Shown one piece after another: positions 7,854-15,711 of a stretch of DNA of 64,000 nt. Position numbers and translations under genes: made by a program. The notes beneath the pieces were generated by a model. That model was not told where the DNA came from. It saw only the letters and a list, made by a program, of their open reading frames with translations, and did not search any database. The first letter of the stretch is position 1, and the number at the start of each line of letters is the position of its first letter. The DNA is taken from positions 1,071,942-1,135,941 of the forward strand of contig NC_018870.1 of assembly GCF_000305935.1 (NCBI RefSeq), given 5' to 3'. The stretch is from Thermacetogenium phaeum DSM 12270 (GTDB lineage Bacteria > Bacillota > DSM-12270 > Thermacetogeniales > Thermacetogeniaceae).

Positions 7854-8058
7854 CTTTACTCCCCCTCACCCAGTCCTTCTCCATAAAGCCGTATTCTATC
7901 ATCGTCTCTACGGCAGCAACAACTGCCCGGAGATTTATTCCTATCAACGGGATGTTGGCGACCCCGATGACCAGATCGAGATGGAGAACCAGTCCCTTGT
8001 TGAGCAGTCTGTCCAGAACATCGGCGAGTGCACCCGGTCCTTCCCTCGTTGGGTCCAC
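7828..8058 (-). CDS. GvpA-fold minor gas vesicle protein (GvpJ/GvpS-like)
   Basis: The frame encodes a GvpA-like core: LADVLDRLLNKGLVLHLDLV, then IGVANIPLIGINLRAVVAAV and ETMIEYGFMEKDW. This pattern is found in the minor proteins GvpJ, GvpM and GvpS, which are thought to shape or nucleate the vesicle. I chose GTG 8058 (76 residues), with GGTGG upstream. The frame stays open to ATG 8205, which would add MSWISDKEAYYDTEPL and a further stretch containing NPHERLLTDLNRC; whether that extension is translated is unclear. It is the first gene of the leftward operon and overlaps gvpK. Confidence 0.82.
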   Translation of the reverse strand: MDPTREGPGALADVLDRLLNKGLVLHLDLVIGVANIPLIGINLRAVVAAVETMIEYGFMEKDWVRGSKVANPDQRG

Positions 8059-8253
8059 TGTAAGACCACCACCAGATGATTGCGTTGAACAGCGGTTGAG
8101 GTCGGTCAAGAGCCTCTCATGGGGGTTGAAAGCGGTCTGAACCGGCCAGGCGATCGACAAAGGCTCAGTATCATAATATGCTTCCTTATCGCTTATCCAT
8201 GACATGACCCTGGGCGGGAGATAAAATAATTTGCTCTTGACGGGGCTCGGGTT

Positions 8254-8283
8254 TTGAACATCGCCGGGGGTCCTGCATATATT
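8254..8283 (+). promoter_or_regulatory. Candidate promoter in the divergent gvp intergenic region
   Basis: TTGAAC (8254-8259) and TATATT (8278-8283) are 18 bases apart, about 120 bases before the rightward coiled-coil gene. The leftward operon must also start in this region, but I see no clear minus-strand promoter. Confidence 0.4.
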
Positions 8284-8404
8284 GTATTGTACGGTTCCTT
8301 CTGAAAACGGCACAGGCGGTTCGGAGGTAGAGGATGAAGGCCGTAGGCGACGGAATGGCTCGGAACCGCATGGTACGGTAAATAACTTTGAGGGGTGAGG
8401 ATTG

Positions 8405-8701
8405 ATGAGCAGTCTGGTCGAAAACATGGAAGAGCTGGCCTCCGAAATAATCTCCTCGTTCAGAAACCGGAGAAAGAATCTCCATGAGCTGCAGGAGGAA
8501 GTCAAGAACCTTTTGAGACTGTTCGAAACGGAGAGGCTGGAGATGAGGGCCGGGCTCCAAAAAGAGCTCCACGATTTCATAAACGATCTGGAAGTCAGGG
8601 TGAATAAGCTCCTGGCGGAGTTCGAGGAGGAGAGGTACAGAGCCGAGCAGATATGGATGGAAATGGAGAATAAGATGGAGCATTTGAGAAGGGTGAAATG
8701 A
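8405..8701 (+). CDS. Coiled-coil protein of the gas vesicle cluster
   Basis: This 98-residue protein is almost entirely one predicted charged helix (for example RNRRKNLHELQEEVKNLLRL, then LEVRVNKLLAEFEEERYRAE). Heptad spacing of Leu is seen throughout. I do not recognise a named family. Its place, divergent from the gvpJ/S-K-A-F-G operon and ahead of gvpN, suggests a role in gas vesicle formation, in the way that several small helical proteins (GvpP, GvpQ, GvpT types) accompany Bacillus gas vesicle genes; that is inference. AGGGGTGAGG precedes ATG 8405. Confidence 0.75.
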   Translation: MSSLVENMEELASEIISSFRNRRKNLHELQEEVKNLLRLFETERLEMRAGLQKELHDFINDLEVRVNKLLAEFEEERYRAEQIWMEMENKMEHLRRVK

Positions 8702-8856
8702 CGTTCCCGGCGGTTTCCCGATACCGGGCGGTGTTGCGGTGGCCGTCGGTTTGCTTATCCGATGCCGGGTGAAACCGGCCGGCTGGTGTTTCAAATGGGA
8801 TCTCCTGAAATGCCCGGGAACCTTCCTTCCCGGGCAAAAACTGGTGAGGTGAGAAG

Positions 8857-9831
8857 ATGAACCAGCGGATACTATTGACATCGCAGTTTCCGGATATCTC
8901 CGGAGACTTTGTTATAACGGAGCACCTTCAGAAGTTGATCGACAGGGCGCTGTCGTATTTAAAGGCGGGTTTCCCGGTGCATTTTCAGGGGCCTTCCGGA
9001 ACGGGTAAGACCGCTTTGGCGTTTTATCTGGCCCGCCGCCTGGATCGCCCGGTTATGCCGATCCACGGCGATTCCGAACTGGATTCCGGCGATATCGTGG
9101 GAGGCCCGTCCGGCTACAGCCATACCCTGTATATCGATAATTTCGTTCATTCGGTGCTCAAAAGGAAGGAAGAGTGGGAACGGCAGTGGATAGTAGGGCG
9201 CCTGACCATGGCGTGCAGGGAAGGCATGACCCTGGTTTACGACGAATTCACCCGTTCGCATCCTGAGGTCAACAACGTCCTATTATCGGTGCTGGAGGAG
9301 GGGGTGCTGCAGCTACCCGGGGTTAAAGCCGGTGAAAAGTACGTGCGGGTGCACCCGGGTTTTAGGGCCATTTTTACCAGCAATCCCGAGGAATACGCCG
9401 GTGTTTACAAGAGCCAGGATGCCCTGCGCGACCGGATGATCACCATTGAGCTGGGGCAAATGGATCTGGAGACCGAGATCAGGATCACCGCCCGGAGGTC
9501 AGGTCTCGCCGAGGATCAGGCTACGGTGGTTGTGAATGTGGTCAGGAACTTTGCCGGTGCCTTTCCGGGCTTCACCAGCACTCAGCGCCGGAGCATCATG
9601 ATCGCCAAGCTCGTCAGGGAGCAGGCCCTTTCCTTTGACAGCCCGCTCTTTCAGGAGGTTTGCCTGGACGTCCTGGGTTCCGAAGTGACCCGCAAGAACG
9701 GCAACCCCGTGCCGCGAGAGGTGCTGGAAAAGAAGATGGCGGCGGTGATTGCCGGGGTATTATCACCGGAAGGGAGGCAGGAGGATGAGCCCTCTTACAG
9801 AGGCTTTCGATTCGGCGGCTTTATCAAGTAG
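8857..9831 (+). CDS. gvpN: Gas vesicle protein GvpN, AAA+ ATPase
   Basis: This 324-residue MoxR-type AAA+ ATPase is GvpN, which acts on GvpA assembly and lets vesicles grow to full size. Walker A is GPSGTGKT (residues 45-52), Walker B is LVYDEF (126-131), and a sensor-1-like TSNP stands at 174-177. The family signature GDSELDSGDIVGG, then YIDNFVHSVLKRKE, follows Walker A. The C-terminal helical lid includes TSTQRRSIMIAKLVR. The start is ATG 8857 with GAGGTGAG upstream. The downstream small gene begins inside its last 47 bases. Confidence 0.94.
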   Translation: MNQRILLTSQFPDISGDFVITEHLQKLIDRALSYLKAGFPVHFQGPSGTGKTALAFYLARRLDRPVMPIHGDSELDSGDIVGGPSGYSHTLYIDNFVHSVLKRKEEWERQWIVGRLTMACREGMTLVYDEFTRSHPEVNNVLLSVLEEGVLQLPGVKAGEKYVRVHPGFRAIFTSNPEEYAGVYKSQDALRDRMITIELGQMDLETEIRITARRSGLAEDQATVVVNVVRNFAGAFPGFTSTQRRSIMIAKLVREQALSFDSPLFQEVCLDVLGSEVTRKNGNPVPREVLEKKMAAVIAGVLSPEGRQEDEPSYRGFRFGGFIK

Positions 9832-10021
9832 GTGGGGTAGCGACGGCGTCTATTTCGAACTGTACAAACTGGCCTCGGAACAAAAGCGGCTGGGGAAGCT
9901 GCGCCTGAATCTGGAAAGGCGGATGAGGTCCATCGACGACAGGCTGGCGGAGATAGCCCTTGCCATGCAGAGGCTGCAATCGCACCCCTGTTTGGCGAAA
10001 CAGAACCGAACGGAGGTGTAG
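9785..10021 (+). CDS. Small helical protein between gvpN and gvpH
   Basis: This 78-residue protein starts inside the end of gvpN (GGGAGGCAGGAGG precedes ATG 9785), so translation is probably coupled. The middle is a predicted coiled coil (KLASEQKRLGKLRLNLERRM, then SIDDRLAEIALAMQRL) with a short polar tail containing one Cys. I do not recognise a named Gvp family. Its tight position between gvpN and the Hsp20-like gene argues for a gas vesicle accessory role. Confidence 0.75.
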   Translation: MSPLTEAFDSAALSSRWGSDGVYFELYKLASEQKRLGKLRLNLERRMRSIDDRLAEIALAMQRLQSHPCLAKQNRTEV

Positions 10022-10027
10022 AGCGGG

Positions 10028-10549
10028 GTGTGGGATAAGCTCTTTAAGGAAGTCGGGGATTTGTTGCGTTTTATCCAACAGGCGGGAGAAGAAGGGGTGG
10101 AAATCAGCCGGAGGGGTACACTCGGACCCTCCTCCGGCAAGGCTCCCGCAGTCTACGACTTTCATCTGAAAATGGGTTCCCTGGCCCCTCCGGGGGCAGG
10201 GGAGAAGGGCCGGGCCGGCGGCCGGGTGTCGTACGAGGGGGATGCCTGCGGCCCCCGGGCGGTGGAACCGGTGGTGGATCTTTTCGAGGATCCGGGTTGG
10301 TTGATCGTCGTCGCCCAGTTGCCGGGGACGGCGGAGCAGGAGCTGAAGCTGGTCGTGGAGGGGAGTGCGCTGGTCATCGGGGGAGGGGAAGGAGAGCGAA
10401 GGTATACCTGTCGGGTTCCCCTGCCCTTTCCTCCCGTCCTTGAAAGGTGCCAGGTATCTTTCACGAACGGGGTGCTGGAGTTGCGCATTCCGACGGAAAA
10501 CGGGGCGGAGCAGGGCTCCGCGAAGGGGGACGACCCTTGGCCGAGCTGA
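10028..10549 (+). CDS. gvpH: Hsp20/alpha-crystallin family protein, GvpH-like
   Basis: This 173-residue protein has an alpha-crystallin domain from about residue 76 (VEPVVDLFEDPGWLIVVAQL) to 160 (VSFTNGVLELRIPTE). The N-terminal half is a helix followed by a Gly/Pro-rich linker. In gas vesicle clusters such Hsp20-like proteins are called GvpH and are thought to act as chaperones for the aggregation-prone shell proteins. GTG 10028 is used, with GGAGGT about ten bases upstream. The end overlaps the start of the Cdc48-like gene by 13 bases. Confidence 0.82.
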   Translation: MWDKLFKEVGDLLRFIQQAGEEGVEISRRGTLGPSSGKAPAVYDFHLKMGSLAPPGAGEKGRAGGRVSYEGDACGPRAVEPVVDLFEDPGWLIVVAQLPGTAEQELKLVVEGSALVIGGGEGERRYTCRVPLPFPPVLERCQVSFTNGVLELRIPTENGAEQGSAKGDDPWPS

Positions 10550-12660
10550 TCTTGACGGCGGCGGAGGCGATGGCGAAGGATGTCGGCCGGGGGAACGTCC
10601 GCATCGACCCGGCTGATATGGCCGCGGCCGGCCTGGTGGCCGGGGATGTGGTGGAGATCACCTGCAAGCGAAGCACCGTGGCCCGGGTGCTGCCGGCCTA
10701 CCCAGAATTCCGCGGCCGGGGGCTGATGCAGATCGACGGCATAACCCGGCAGAATGCGGGAATCGGCCTGGGAGAAAAGGGGCGGATTCGCCGGGTTGAG
10801 GTGCGGCCCGCGTTGCAGCTGGTTTTGCTGGCCAGGCAGGGCCCCGGCCCCTTTGAAAAGGAGGGACGGCAGTTGAGCCGGCTCTTGCTGGGGGTTCCCG
10901 TTGTCAAGGGGGACGGCGTCAGGATCGAGTACTTCGGCTCGGCCCTGGATTTTACGGTGCTCGAGACGGTGCCGGCGGGACCCGTGCTCATCGAGGCCGC
11001 CACGGGGGTTAAGGTGAAGCTGGAAAAAAGGGACGGCGAAGGACAGGCTTCCGTCAGCTACGAGGATATCGGCGGTTTGGGCAAAGAGATCCGCAAGATC
11101 CGGGAGATGCTGGAGCTACCTTTAAAATATCCGGAGGTCTTCGCCCACCTGGGGATCGACCCCCCCAGGGGTGTCCTGCTTTATGGGCCTCCCGGTACCG
11201 GCAAGACCCTGATCGCCCGGGCGGTGGCCCATGAAACCAACGCCTGTTTTCTCCACGTGAACGGGCCCGAGATCATTCACAAGTACTATGGGGAAAGCGA
11301 GGCCAGGCTCCGGGAGATATTCGAGAAGGCGCGCGCCAACGCTCCCAGTATCATTTTTCTCGACGAGATCGATGCGGTGGCCCCCAGGCGGGAAGAGGTG
11401 CACGGGGAGGTGGAAAAGAGGGTCGTGGCCCAGCTCCTGGCGTTGATGGACGGCCTGGAGTCCCGGGGACAGGTGGTGGTGATCGGGGCCACCAACATCC
11501 CCAACGCCCTGGATCCGGCCCTACGCAGGCCCGGCCGCTTCGACCGGGAGATCGCCATCGGAGTTCCGGATCAGAACGGCCGGCTGGAGATACTGCAGAT
11601 CCATACCCGGGGGATGCCGCTGGCGAAGGACGTCCTGCTGGAGGAGATTGCCGGGCTCACCCACGGCTTTGTGGGGGCGGATCTGCAGGCCCTGTGCAAG
11701 GAGGCGGCCATGCTGGCCCTCCGCCAGGCCCTGCCGCAGCTGGAGGGGGGCAGCCCCGGAGGGACCTCGCTGGAGATCGTGGACCGGTTGCAGGTGTGCC
11801 GGAGGCATTTCCTCCAGGCCCTGAACGAGGTGGAGCCCTCCGCCCTCCGCGAGGTTTATGTGGAGATCCCCCATGTCGAGTGGGAGGAGGTCGGGGGGCT
11901 GGAGGAGATCAAACGGGAACTGAGGGAGGCGGTGGAATGGCCGCTCTTTTACCCCGAGCTCTTGAGAGAGGCCGGGGTGGTGCCGGCCAAAGGCATACTC
12001 CTGGTCGGCCCGCCGGGGACGGGGAAAACCCTGCTGGCGCGGGCCGTGGCCTCGGCCAGCAAGGCCAATTTCATCTCGGTCAAGGGCCCCGAACTCTTTT
12101 CCAAATGGGTGGGGGAATCGGAAAGGGCGGTGCGTCAGATCTTCCGGAAGGCGCGCCAGGCCACCCCCTGTATCGTTTTCTTCGATGAGATCGACGCCCT
12201 GGTGAGCTCCCGCGGCTCCGACGGCGATCCGACCTCGGACAAGGTGCTGGGCCAGCTGCTGACGGAGATCGACGGCATCGAAGGGCTGCGGGGGATAATC
12301 GTCCTGGCGGCAACCAACCGGCCGGACCGCATCGATCCGGCGCTGCTGAGGCCCGGCAGGTTCGATCTGGTTCTGACCCTGCCTCTGCCGGACCTGCGGT
12401 CCCGGGAGCAGATCCTGAGGATTCATACCGCAGGCAAGCCTCTGGCCGGGGATGTCGACCTGGCCGAACTGGCCGGGGAAACCGAAGGGTTTTCAGGGGC
12501 CGACCTCCGGTACGTCTGCTGGCGGGCCTCCTGGCTGGCGATCAGGAGGTTTCTCGCAGCGAATTACCGGGAGGGAGGGGCAAAGCGGGTTCCCCTCCAG
12601 GTCGAGAAGGAGGACTTCCAGCATGCCCTCGCCCTTTTAAAGGCCGGAGGCCGGGTATAA
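10537..12660 (+). CDS. Cdc48/p97-like double AAA+ ATPase in the gas vesicle cluster
   Basis: This 707-residue protein has the full Cdc48/VAT layout. An N-terminal double-psi-barrel type substrate domain (about 1-160, with [20 protein letters not shown]) is followed by two AAA+ rings. D1 has GPPGTGKT (217-224) and IIFLDEID (272-279). D2 has GPPGTGKT (491-498) and IVFFDEID (546-553). Each ring has its arginine-finger motif (RRPGRF and LRPGRF). Enzymes of this kind unfold or pull apart proteins in an ATP-driven way. I chose TTG 10537, which overlaps the gvpH stop, because the longer frame would begin inside gvpH. Location makes a role in gas vesicle assembly or turnover likely; the substrate is unknown. 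Confidence 0.9.
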   Translation: MAELILTAAEAMAKDVGRGNVRIDPADMAAAGLVAGDVVEITCKRSTVARVLPAYPEFRGRGLMQIDGITRQNAGIGLGEKGRIRRVEVRPALQLVLLARQGPGPFEKEGRQLSRLLLGVPVVKGDGVRIEYFGSALDFTVLETVPAGPVLIEAATGVKVKLEKRDGEGQASVSYEDIGGLGKEIRKIREMLELPLKYPEVFAHLGIDPPRGVLLYGPPGTGKTLIARAVAHETNACFLHVNGPEIIHKYYGESEARLREIFEKARANAPSIIFLDEIDAVAPRREEVHGEVEKRVVAQLLALMDGLESRGQVVVIGATNIPNALDPALRRPGRFDREIAIGVPDQNGRLEILQIHTRGMPLAKDVLLEEIAGLTHGFVGADLQALCKEAAMLALRQALPQLEGGSPGGTSLEIVDRLQVCRRHFLQALNEVEPSALREVYVEIPHVEWEEVGGLEEIKRELREAVEWPLFYPELLREAGVVPAKGILLVGPPGTGKTLLARAVASASKANFISVKGPELFSKWVGESERAVRQIFRKARQATPCIVFFDEIDALVSSRGSDGDPTSDKVLGQLLTEIDGIEGLRGIIVLAATNRPDRIDPALLRPGRFDLVLTLPLPDLRSREQILRIHTAGKPLAGDVDLAELAGETEGFSGADLRYVCWRASWLAIRRFLAANYREGGAKRVPLQVEKEDFQHALALLKAGGRV

Positions 12661-12673
12661 GGGGGGCGGCGCC

Positions 12674-12714
12674 AAAAAGGCCCTCCCGCCGGTAAAGGGG
12701 CGGGAGGGCCTTTT
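12674..12714. terminator. Bidirectional terminator
   Basis: A 10-base G+C stem GGCCCTCCCG / CGGGAGGGCC has AAAAA on its left and TTTT on its right. It can end both the rightward gvpN-cdc48 operon and the leftward gene at 12728-13090. Confidence 0.85.
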
Positions 12715-12727
12715 CATGAGGCGTCGA

Positions 12728-13090
12728 CTAATCGATCTCTTTATCCTGTTCTGCAATCCAGAGCACGATGCGGCGGAACCTGTTGAATTCTACGAATATC
12801 TCCGGAGAGAGCAGGAGGATGTTTCCGTAGAACTTGATCCACTCGGGAGTCACCTTCATGAAGGCGAATCCTCCGTCTTGTAATCTGACGATCCAGAAGA
12901 TCTTGTGCCTGGTGGCGACGAAGAAGCTGTCGGTCACATACCCGCTGCCGGAGGCTCCCTCTTTCCCGGGCTCGAAGTCGAAGGCAAACGCCTTCGGCGG
13001 CCTCTTGGTCCTTTCCAGGGCTTTCAAAACTTCCGCCAGATCGGCGAGTTCCTCCGATTCGATGTTTTCGTAATCGATGACGGCTTCCAT
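12728..13090 (-). CDS. Hypothetical protein in the gas vesicle cluster
   Basis: This 120-residue acidic protein has no domain I recognise. It begins MEAVIDYENIESEELADLAE and has a helical start, then a beta-rich middle (SGYVTDSFFVATRHKIFWIV, then RLQDGGFAFMKVTPEWIKFY). It has no membrane segment or signal peptide. The run AAAGGGGGT lies 7 bases before ATG 13090; ATG 13096 is two codons upstream. It is transcribed alone, leftward, between the gvpN operon and the zinc-ribbon gvpJ gene. Position is the only hint of function. Confidence 0.7.
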   Translation of the reverse strand: MEAVIDYENIESEELADLAEVLKALERTKRPPKAFAFDFEPGKEGASGSGYVTDSFFVATRHKIFWIVRLQDGGFAFMKVTPEWIKFYGNILLLSPEIFVEFNRFRRIVLWIAEQDKEID

Positions 13091-13253
13091 ATTCATACCC
13101 CCTTTGGTGGTTTTACTACCATTATATTCCATGATCGTGTAAAAGGTGCTGAATTATACCCCGCAGGCGTGACGTTTTTCCGTACCAGTCATCGGCCCGG
13201 CCGTTGCAGGCATATAATTAGTAGGGTCAACCACCGGGAAGGGGGAGGAAAAG

Positions 13254-13628
13254 ATGGCTGCGCGGCTGGAACCGACCAGGGAGCGGGGATCAACCCTGGC
13301 CGATGTGGTGGAGCTGATTCTGGATAAGGGGCTTGTGATCAATGCCGATATCACGGTATCGGTGGCCGGCGTGGAGCTCCTGGGTATAAAAATAAAGGCG
13401 GCTCTGGCCTCCTTTGAGACTGCCGCCCGATTCGGCCTGGAGTTTCCTTCGGGGGTGAACCGGGAGACTGCGGCCTGGCGCGAGGCCGAAACGGTCAAGG
13501 AAATGTGTCCCCAGTGCGGTAAACGGGTGAATGTCTATGAGCTGCTGAACGACCAGTGCCCGTGGTGCGGCTGGGAGAGCGCCCGGGCCCGACAGAACAA
13601 ACTGCAGGCGATGCCGCTTCCCAGATAA
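13254..13628 (+). CDS. gvpJ: GvpJ-like protein fused to a zinc ribbon
   Basis: Residues 14-62 of this 124-residue protein are a GvpA/GvpJ-type core: [20 protein letters not shown], then TVSVAGVELLGIKIKAALAS. The rest (about 82-110) carries two Cys pairs, CPQC (85-88) and CPWC (102-105), separated by KRVNVYELLND, which is the layout of a metal-binding zinc ribbon. GvpJ proteins I know carry charged helical tails at this place, so the fusion is unusual. It may give a docking site for another protein. GGGAGG precedes ATG 13254. It is transcribed toward the gvpL gene, 460 bases away. Confidence 0.85.
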   Translation: MAARLEPTRERGSTLADVVELILDKGLVINADITVSVAGVELLGIKIKAALASFETAARFGLEFPSGVNRETAAWREAETVKEMCPQCGKRVNVYELLNDQCPWCGWESARARQNKLQAMPLPR

Positions 13629-13714
13629 ATGCCGGCGCCGTCACCGGCAGGGTAACGCAAAGGCGGTTTATCCTTGCGCCGGCTACCGGATTCCGGTTGG
13701 GCTTCAACGGTTGT

Positions 13715-13974
13715 TTCCGCTCGCTCCTGTTGCGCCCCGGACATCACCCAGGGCTCGCCCGGACCGATTCTAAGGCGGCTGCGGAACCATGTTGTAATTC
13801 GCCGCTAAAAGGCCGATCTCGTATGATGTCCTTGACAGCTTCTCAAGGTATGCAAGCGGTACCAGTCCTCGCCGCCTGAACCGGTGGCTTCGCTTGTGCC
13901 CGGTGATGTTACCCGGTTCTCCATAAGTCGCTCGCAGGGAACAACCTTGCGCCGGTGGTATGTAAACCTCCTGT
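13715..13974 (-). repeat. Unnamed diverged repeat, copy B
   Basis: The complement of this stretch aligns with copy A (3216-3475). Shared blocks include ACAGGAGG at the 13974 end, GCGAGCGACTTATGGA (about 13920-13935), CCGGGTAACA, a CTTGAGAAG block that matches CTTAAGAG in copy A, and ATTACAACATGGTTCCGCAGC (about 13778-13799). A minus-strand frame runs through it (13770-14009, with RATYGEPGNITG), but copy A does not keep that frame, so I do not call a gene. It fills most of the 460-base gap between the zinc-ribbon gvpJ and gvpL genes. Confidence 0.5.
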
Positions 13975-14086
13975 TTCGCACCGGATGCCGTTAGCCGCTC
14001 CTCAGTCAAGGAAGGGTAACAACTTCGCGGGGTGACGGGCCGGCTGGGATAAACCGGACATTTTTAGGACAAGGGGGGAAAATCGG

Positions 14087-14923
14087 ATGAGTGAGGATCT
14101 GGCCGTGGCCGGCGGCAATAATCAAGGAGTTGCCACGGTCCCGGGCGGACGTTATGTCTATTGCGTGGCTCCGGTCGTTGATTTGGAGGGCAAAGGGTTG
14201 CAGGGGATTGACGGGAATCGCGTCTATCAGATAGCCTTTCGGGATATCGGTGCCCTGGTGCACGATTGCCCCGATGTCCCTTATCAGGGGGGGGATGAGC
14301 AGGTAAGGGCATGGCTTCTGGCACATCACCGGGTGATCGAGGCGGTCTGGGATGCGGCGGGGACGGTGCTTCCCATGACCTTTGACATGATCATCAAGGG
14401 GGATGCGGGGTGTACTGCCGGCGACCGGGTGGTGCGCTGGCTCGAGGACAATTACGAGGCCTTTAAGAACAGGCTGGAGTTCTTTCGCCGTAAGGCGGAA
14501 CTGAGAATCCGGGTTATCTGGGAGCGGGGACCGTTATTGAGGATAGCGGCCTGTGAGGATCCGGAAGTGAAACGGCTGCAGGTGGAAATGGAAGGCAAGC
14601 CCCAGGGTATGGCCTTTTTTTATAAACGCAAGATCGAGAAACGGATTAGAGAGGTGGTCGACGGGCTTGCCGACGGCATCTACCGGGATTGTCTGAACAG
14701 GCTCCGGCCTTTGGTGGCAGCATGTCGGGAGGAGAAACCCAGGCGCCTGGAGGGGAAGGAAATGCTGTTAAACCTCTCCGTTCTCGCGGAGGAGGCGAGG
14801 ATCGAAGATATCGGCAACCTCTTGGGGGAAATCCAGGAGCGGGAGGGATTTGAGGTGATCTTTACGGGGCCCTGGCCTCCTTACAGTTTTGCGGCGGAGG
14901 AGGTCGGGGCGGAGATTAATTAG
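14087..14923 (+). CDS. gvpL: Gas vesicle protein GvpL/GvpF, second copy
   Basis: This 278-residue GvpL/GvpF-family protein begins with GGRYVYCVAPVV, typical of the N-terminal domain, and has the conserved VLPMTFDMIIKG segment in place of the VIPLRFGTVF of the other copy. A middle FFRRKAELRIRVIWERG segment follows, and the protein closes with FEVIFTGPWPPYSF. The N-terminus carries about 20 extra polar residues. Together with 6366-7112 it gives the usual pair of F/L accessory proteins. AGGGGGGAAAA precedes ATG 14087. It is followed directly by a small helical gene. Confidence 0.92.
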   Translation: MSEDLAVAGGNNQGVATVPGGRYVYCVAPVVDLEGKGLQGIDGNRVYQIAFRDIGALVHDCPDVPYQGGDEQVRAWLLAHHRVIEAVWDAAGTVLPMTFDMIIKGDAGCTAGDRVVRWLEDNYEAFKNRLEFFRRKAELRIRVIWERGPLLRIAACEDPEVKRLQVEMEGKPQGMAFFYKRKIEKRIREVVDGLADGIYRDCLNRLRPLVAACREEKPRRLEGKEMLLNLSVLAEEARIEDIGNLLGEIQEREGFEVIFTGPWPPYSFAAEEVGAEIN

Positions 14924-14938
14924 AAAGGGGTGAGAGAG

Positions 14939-15184
14939 GTGAAGGAGTGTACCGATGTAAAGAAGGAGGCAAAGGGGGCGATTATACGCCTGGCCAGGCA
15001 CCTGGAGGCCACGGGCCACGCCTGCGAAGCCCGGGATCTGTATCTGAAATTGATGAATGAGTATCCGGAGAGCGAGGAGGCCTTCGAGGCCAGGAAGTCG
15101 CTCTTGTCGCAGGCGCGGGAATACGAGCGGCGGGGGATGGTTCACAACGCCCTGGATATCTACCGGATACTGTTGCTGGGATAA
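14939..15184 (+). CDS. Small TPR-like helical protein
   Basis: This 81-residue protein is built of short amphipathic helices with tetratricopeptide-like spacing: GHACEARDLYLKLMNEYPES, then EAFEARKSLLSQAREYERRG and MVHNALDIYRILLLG. Ala/Tyr/Pro placement fits about two TPR units, suggesting protein binding. GTG 14939 is used because AAAGGGG lies 8 bases upstream; GTG 14930 is also in frame. It lies 15 bases after gvpL and is probably in the same transcript. No named Gvp family is recognised. Confidence 0.72.
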   Translation: MKECTDVKKEAKGAIIRLARHLEATGHACEARDLYLKLMNEYPESEEAFEARKSLLSQAREYERRGMVHNALDIYRILLLG

Positions 15185-15243
15185 TCTACGCGGTTCCGCA
15201 ATAGAGGGTTGGGTCTTCGGGACGACGCGGAAAAGGTAGCCGT

Positions 15244-15286
15244 TAAAAGAAAAGGCTGCCCGGGGGAATGGTTTGAGGGCAGCCTT
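15244..15286 (-). terminator. Terminator after gvpA copy 2
   Basis: A perfect 10-base stem AAGGCTGCCC / GGGCAGCCTT is followed on the minus strand by TTCTTTT. It lies about 40 bases after the second gvpA stop, and the same stem could also slow the rightward gvpL transcript. Confidence 0.85.
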
Positions 15287-15327
15287 GACGGTTCTTCTCC
15301 GGCGTATTGCACCACCTGATCGTGGAA

Positions 15328-15555
15328 TTAGGCGGCTATAACGGGCGGAGGCGAGGCGAGTTTGGTCAGGCCGATGGCTTCCGCATACTTTAAGTAGGTT
15401 TCGACTCCCGCCACAACCACTCTGGCTTCCACTGACAGCAGCTCAATACCCAGTAGCGTAACCCTTACCCAGGCATCGATAACCAGACCTTTATCGAGGA
15501 TGCGGTCTATGACTTCTACCAGGCTGTTGGCGTCGGTGCTTTTTTGGATTGCCAT
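15328..15555 (-). CDS. gvpA: Major gas vesicle shell protein GvpA, copy 2
   Basis: This 75-residue GvpA shares the core [16 protein letters not shown] and [20 protein letters not shown] with copy 1 and has the same kind of Ala/Pro tail. Changes lie mainly at the N-terminus (MAIQKSTD versus MAVTKSTD), the segment after the first helix ([10 protein letters not shown]) and the tail. It stands alone: its own terminator follows, and it is on the opposite strand from gvpL. A single-gene transcript would allow the shell protein to be made in large amounts. GAGGAGG lies about 11 bases before ATG 15555, longer than usual. Confidence 0.96.
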   Translation of the reverse strand: MAIQKSTDANSLVEVIDRILDKGLVIDAWVRVTLLGIELLSVEARVVVAGVETYLKYAEAIGLTKLASPPPVIAA

Positions 15556-15670
15556 ATTATACCATTCCTCCTCTTGCGTAATAGACTGGCAAGGTGCTGT
15601 TTATTTCTATTCCCAATATATGAGGAACGTTGGCGATGTGTTCACCGTCCGGGTAGAAATTTGGGCGCAT

Positions 15671-15702
15671 TAAAAACTTTCGGCCGGAGTTGCCTCCGGC
15701 CG
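15671..15702 (-). terminator. Terminator after the efflux pseudogene
   Basis: The stem CGGCCGGAG / CTCCGGCCG with a tiny loop is followed on the minus strand by AAAGTTTTT. It is the original end of the leftward macA/macB-like operon. Confidence 0.6.
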
Positions 15703-15711
15703 TTCTTCCTG

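Noticed and set aside
8059-8580. N-terminal 174 codons of the long frame leading into the gvpJ/S-like gene
   Set aside because: Most of this lies opposite the coiled-coil gene and is low-complexity; only the GvpA-like end is supported. An ATG at 8205 is kept as a possible alternative start.
8186-8881. Long minus-strand frame opposite the coiled-coil gene
   Set aside because: It is a shadow of the plus-strand coiled-coil gene and gvpN start; it has no binding site and no family.
11521-12426. 301-codon minus-strand frame opposite the Cdc48-like gene
   Set aside because: High G+C creates long antisense frames; the plus strand carries clear AAA+ motifs here.
13770-14009. 79-codon minus-strand frame between the gvpJ-like and gvpL genes
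   Set aside because: It lies inside repeat copy B, and copy A does not keep the frame. The similarity is at DNA level.
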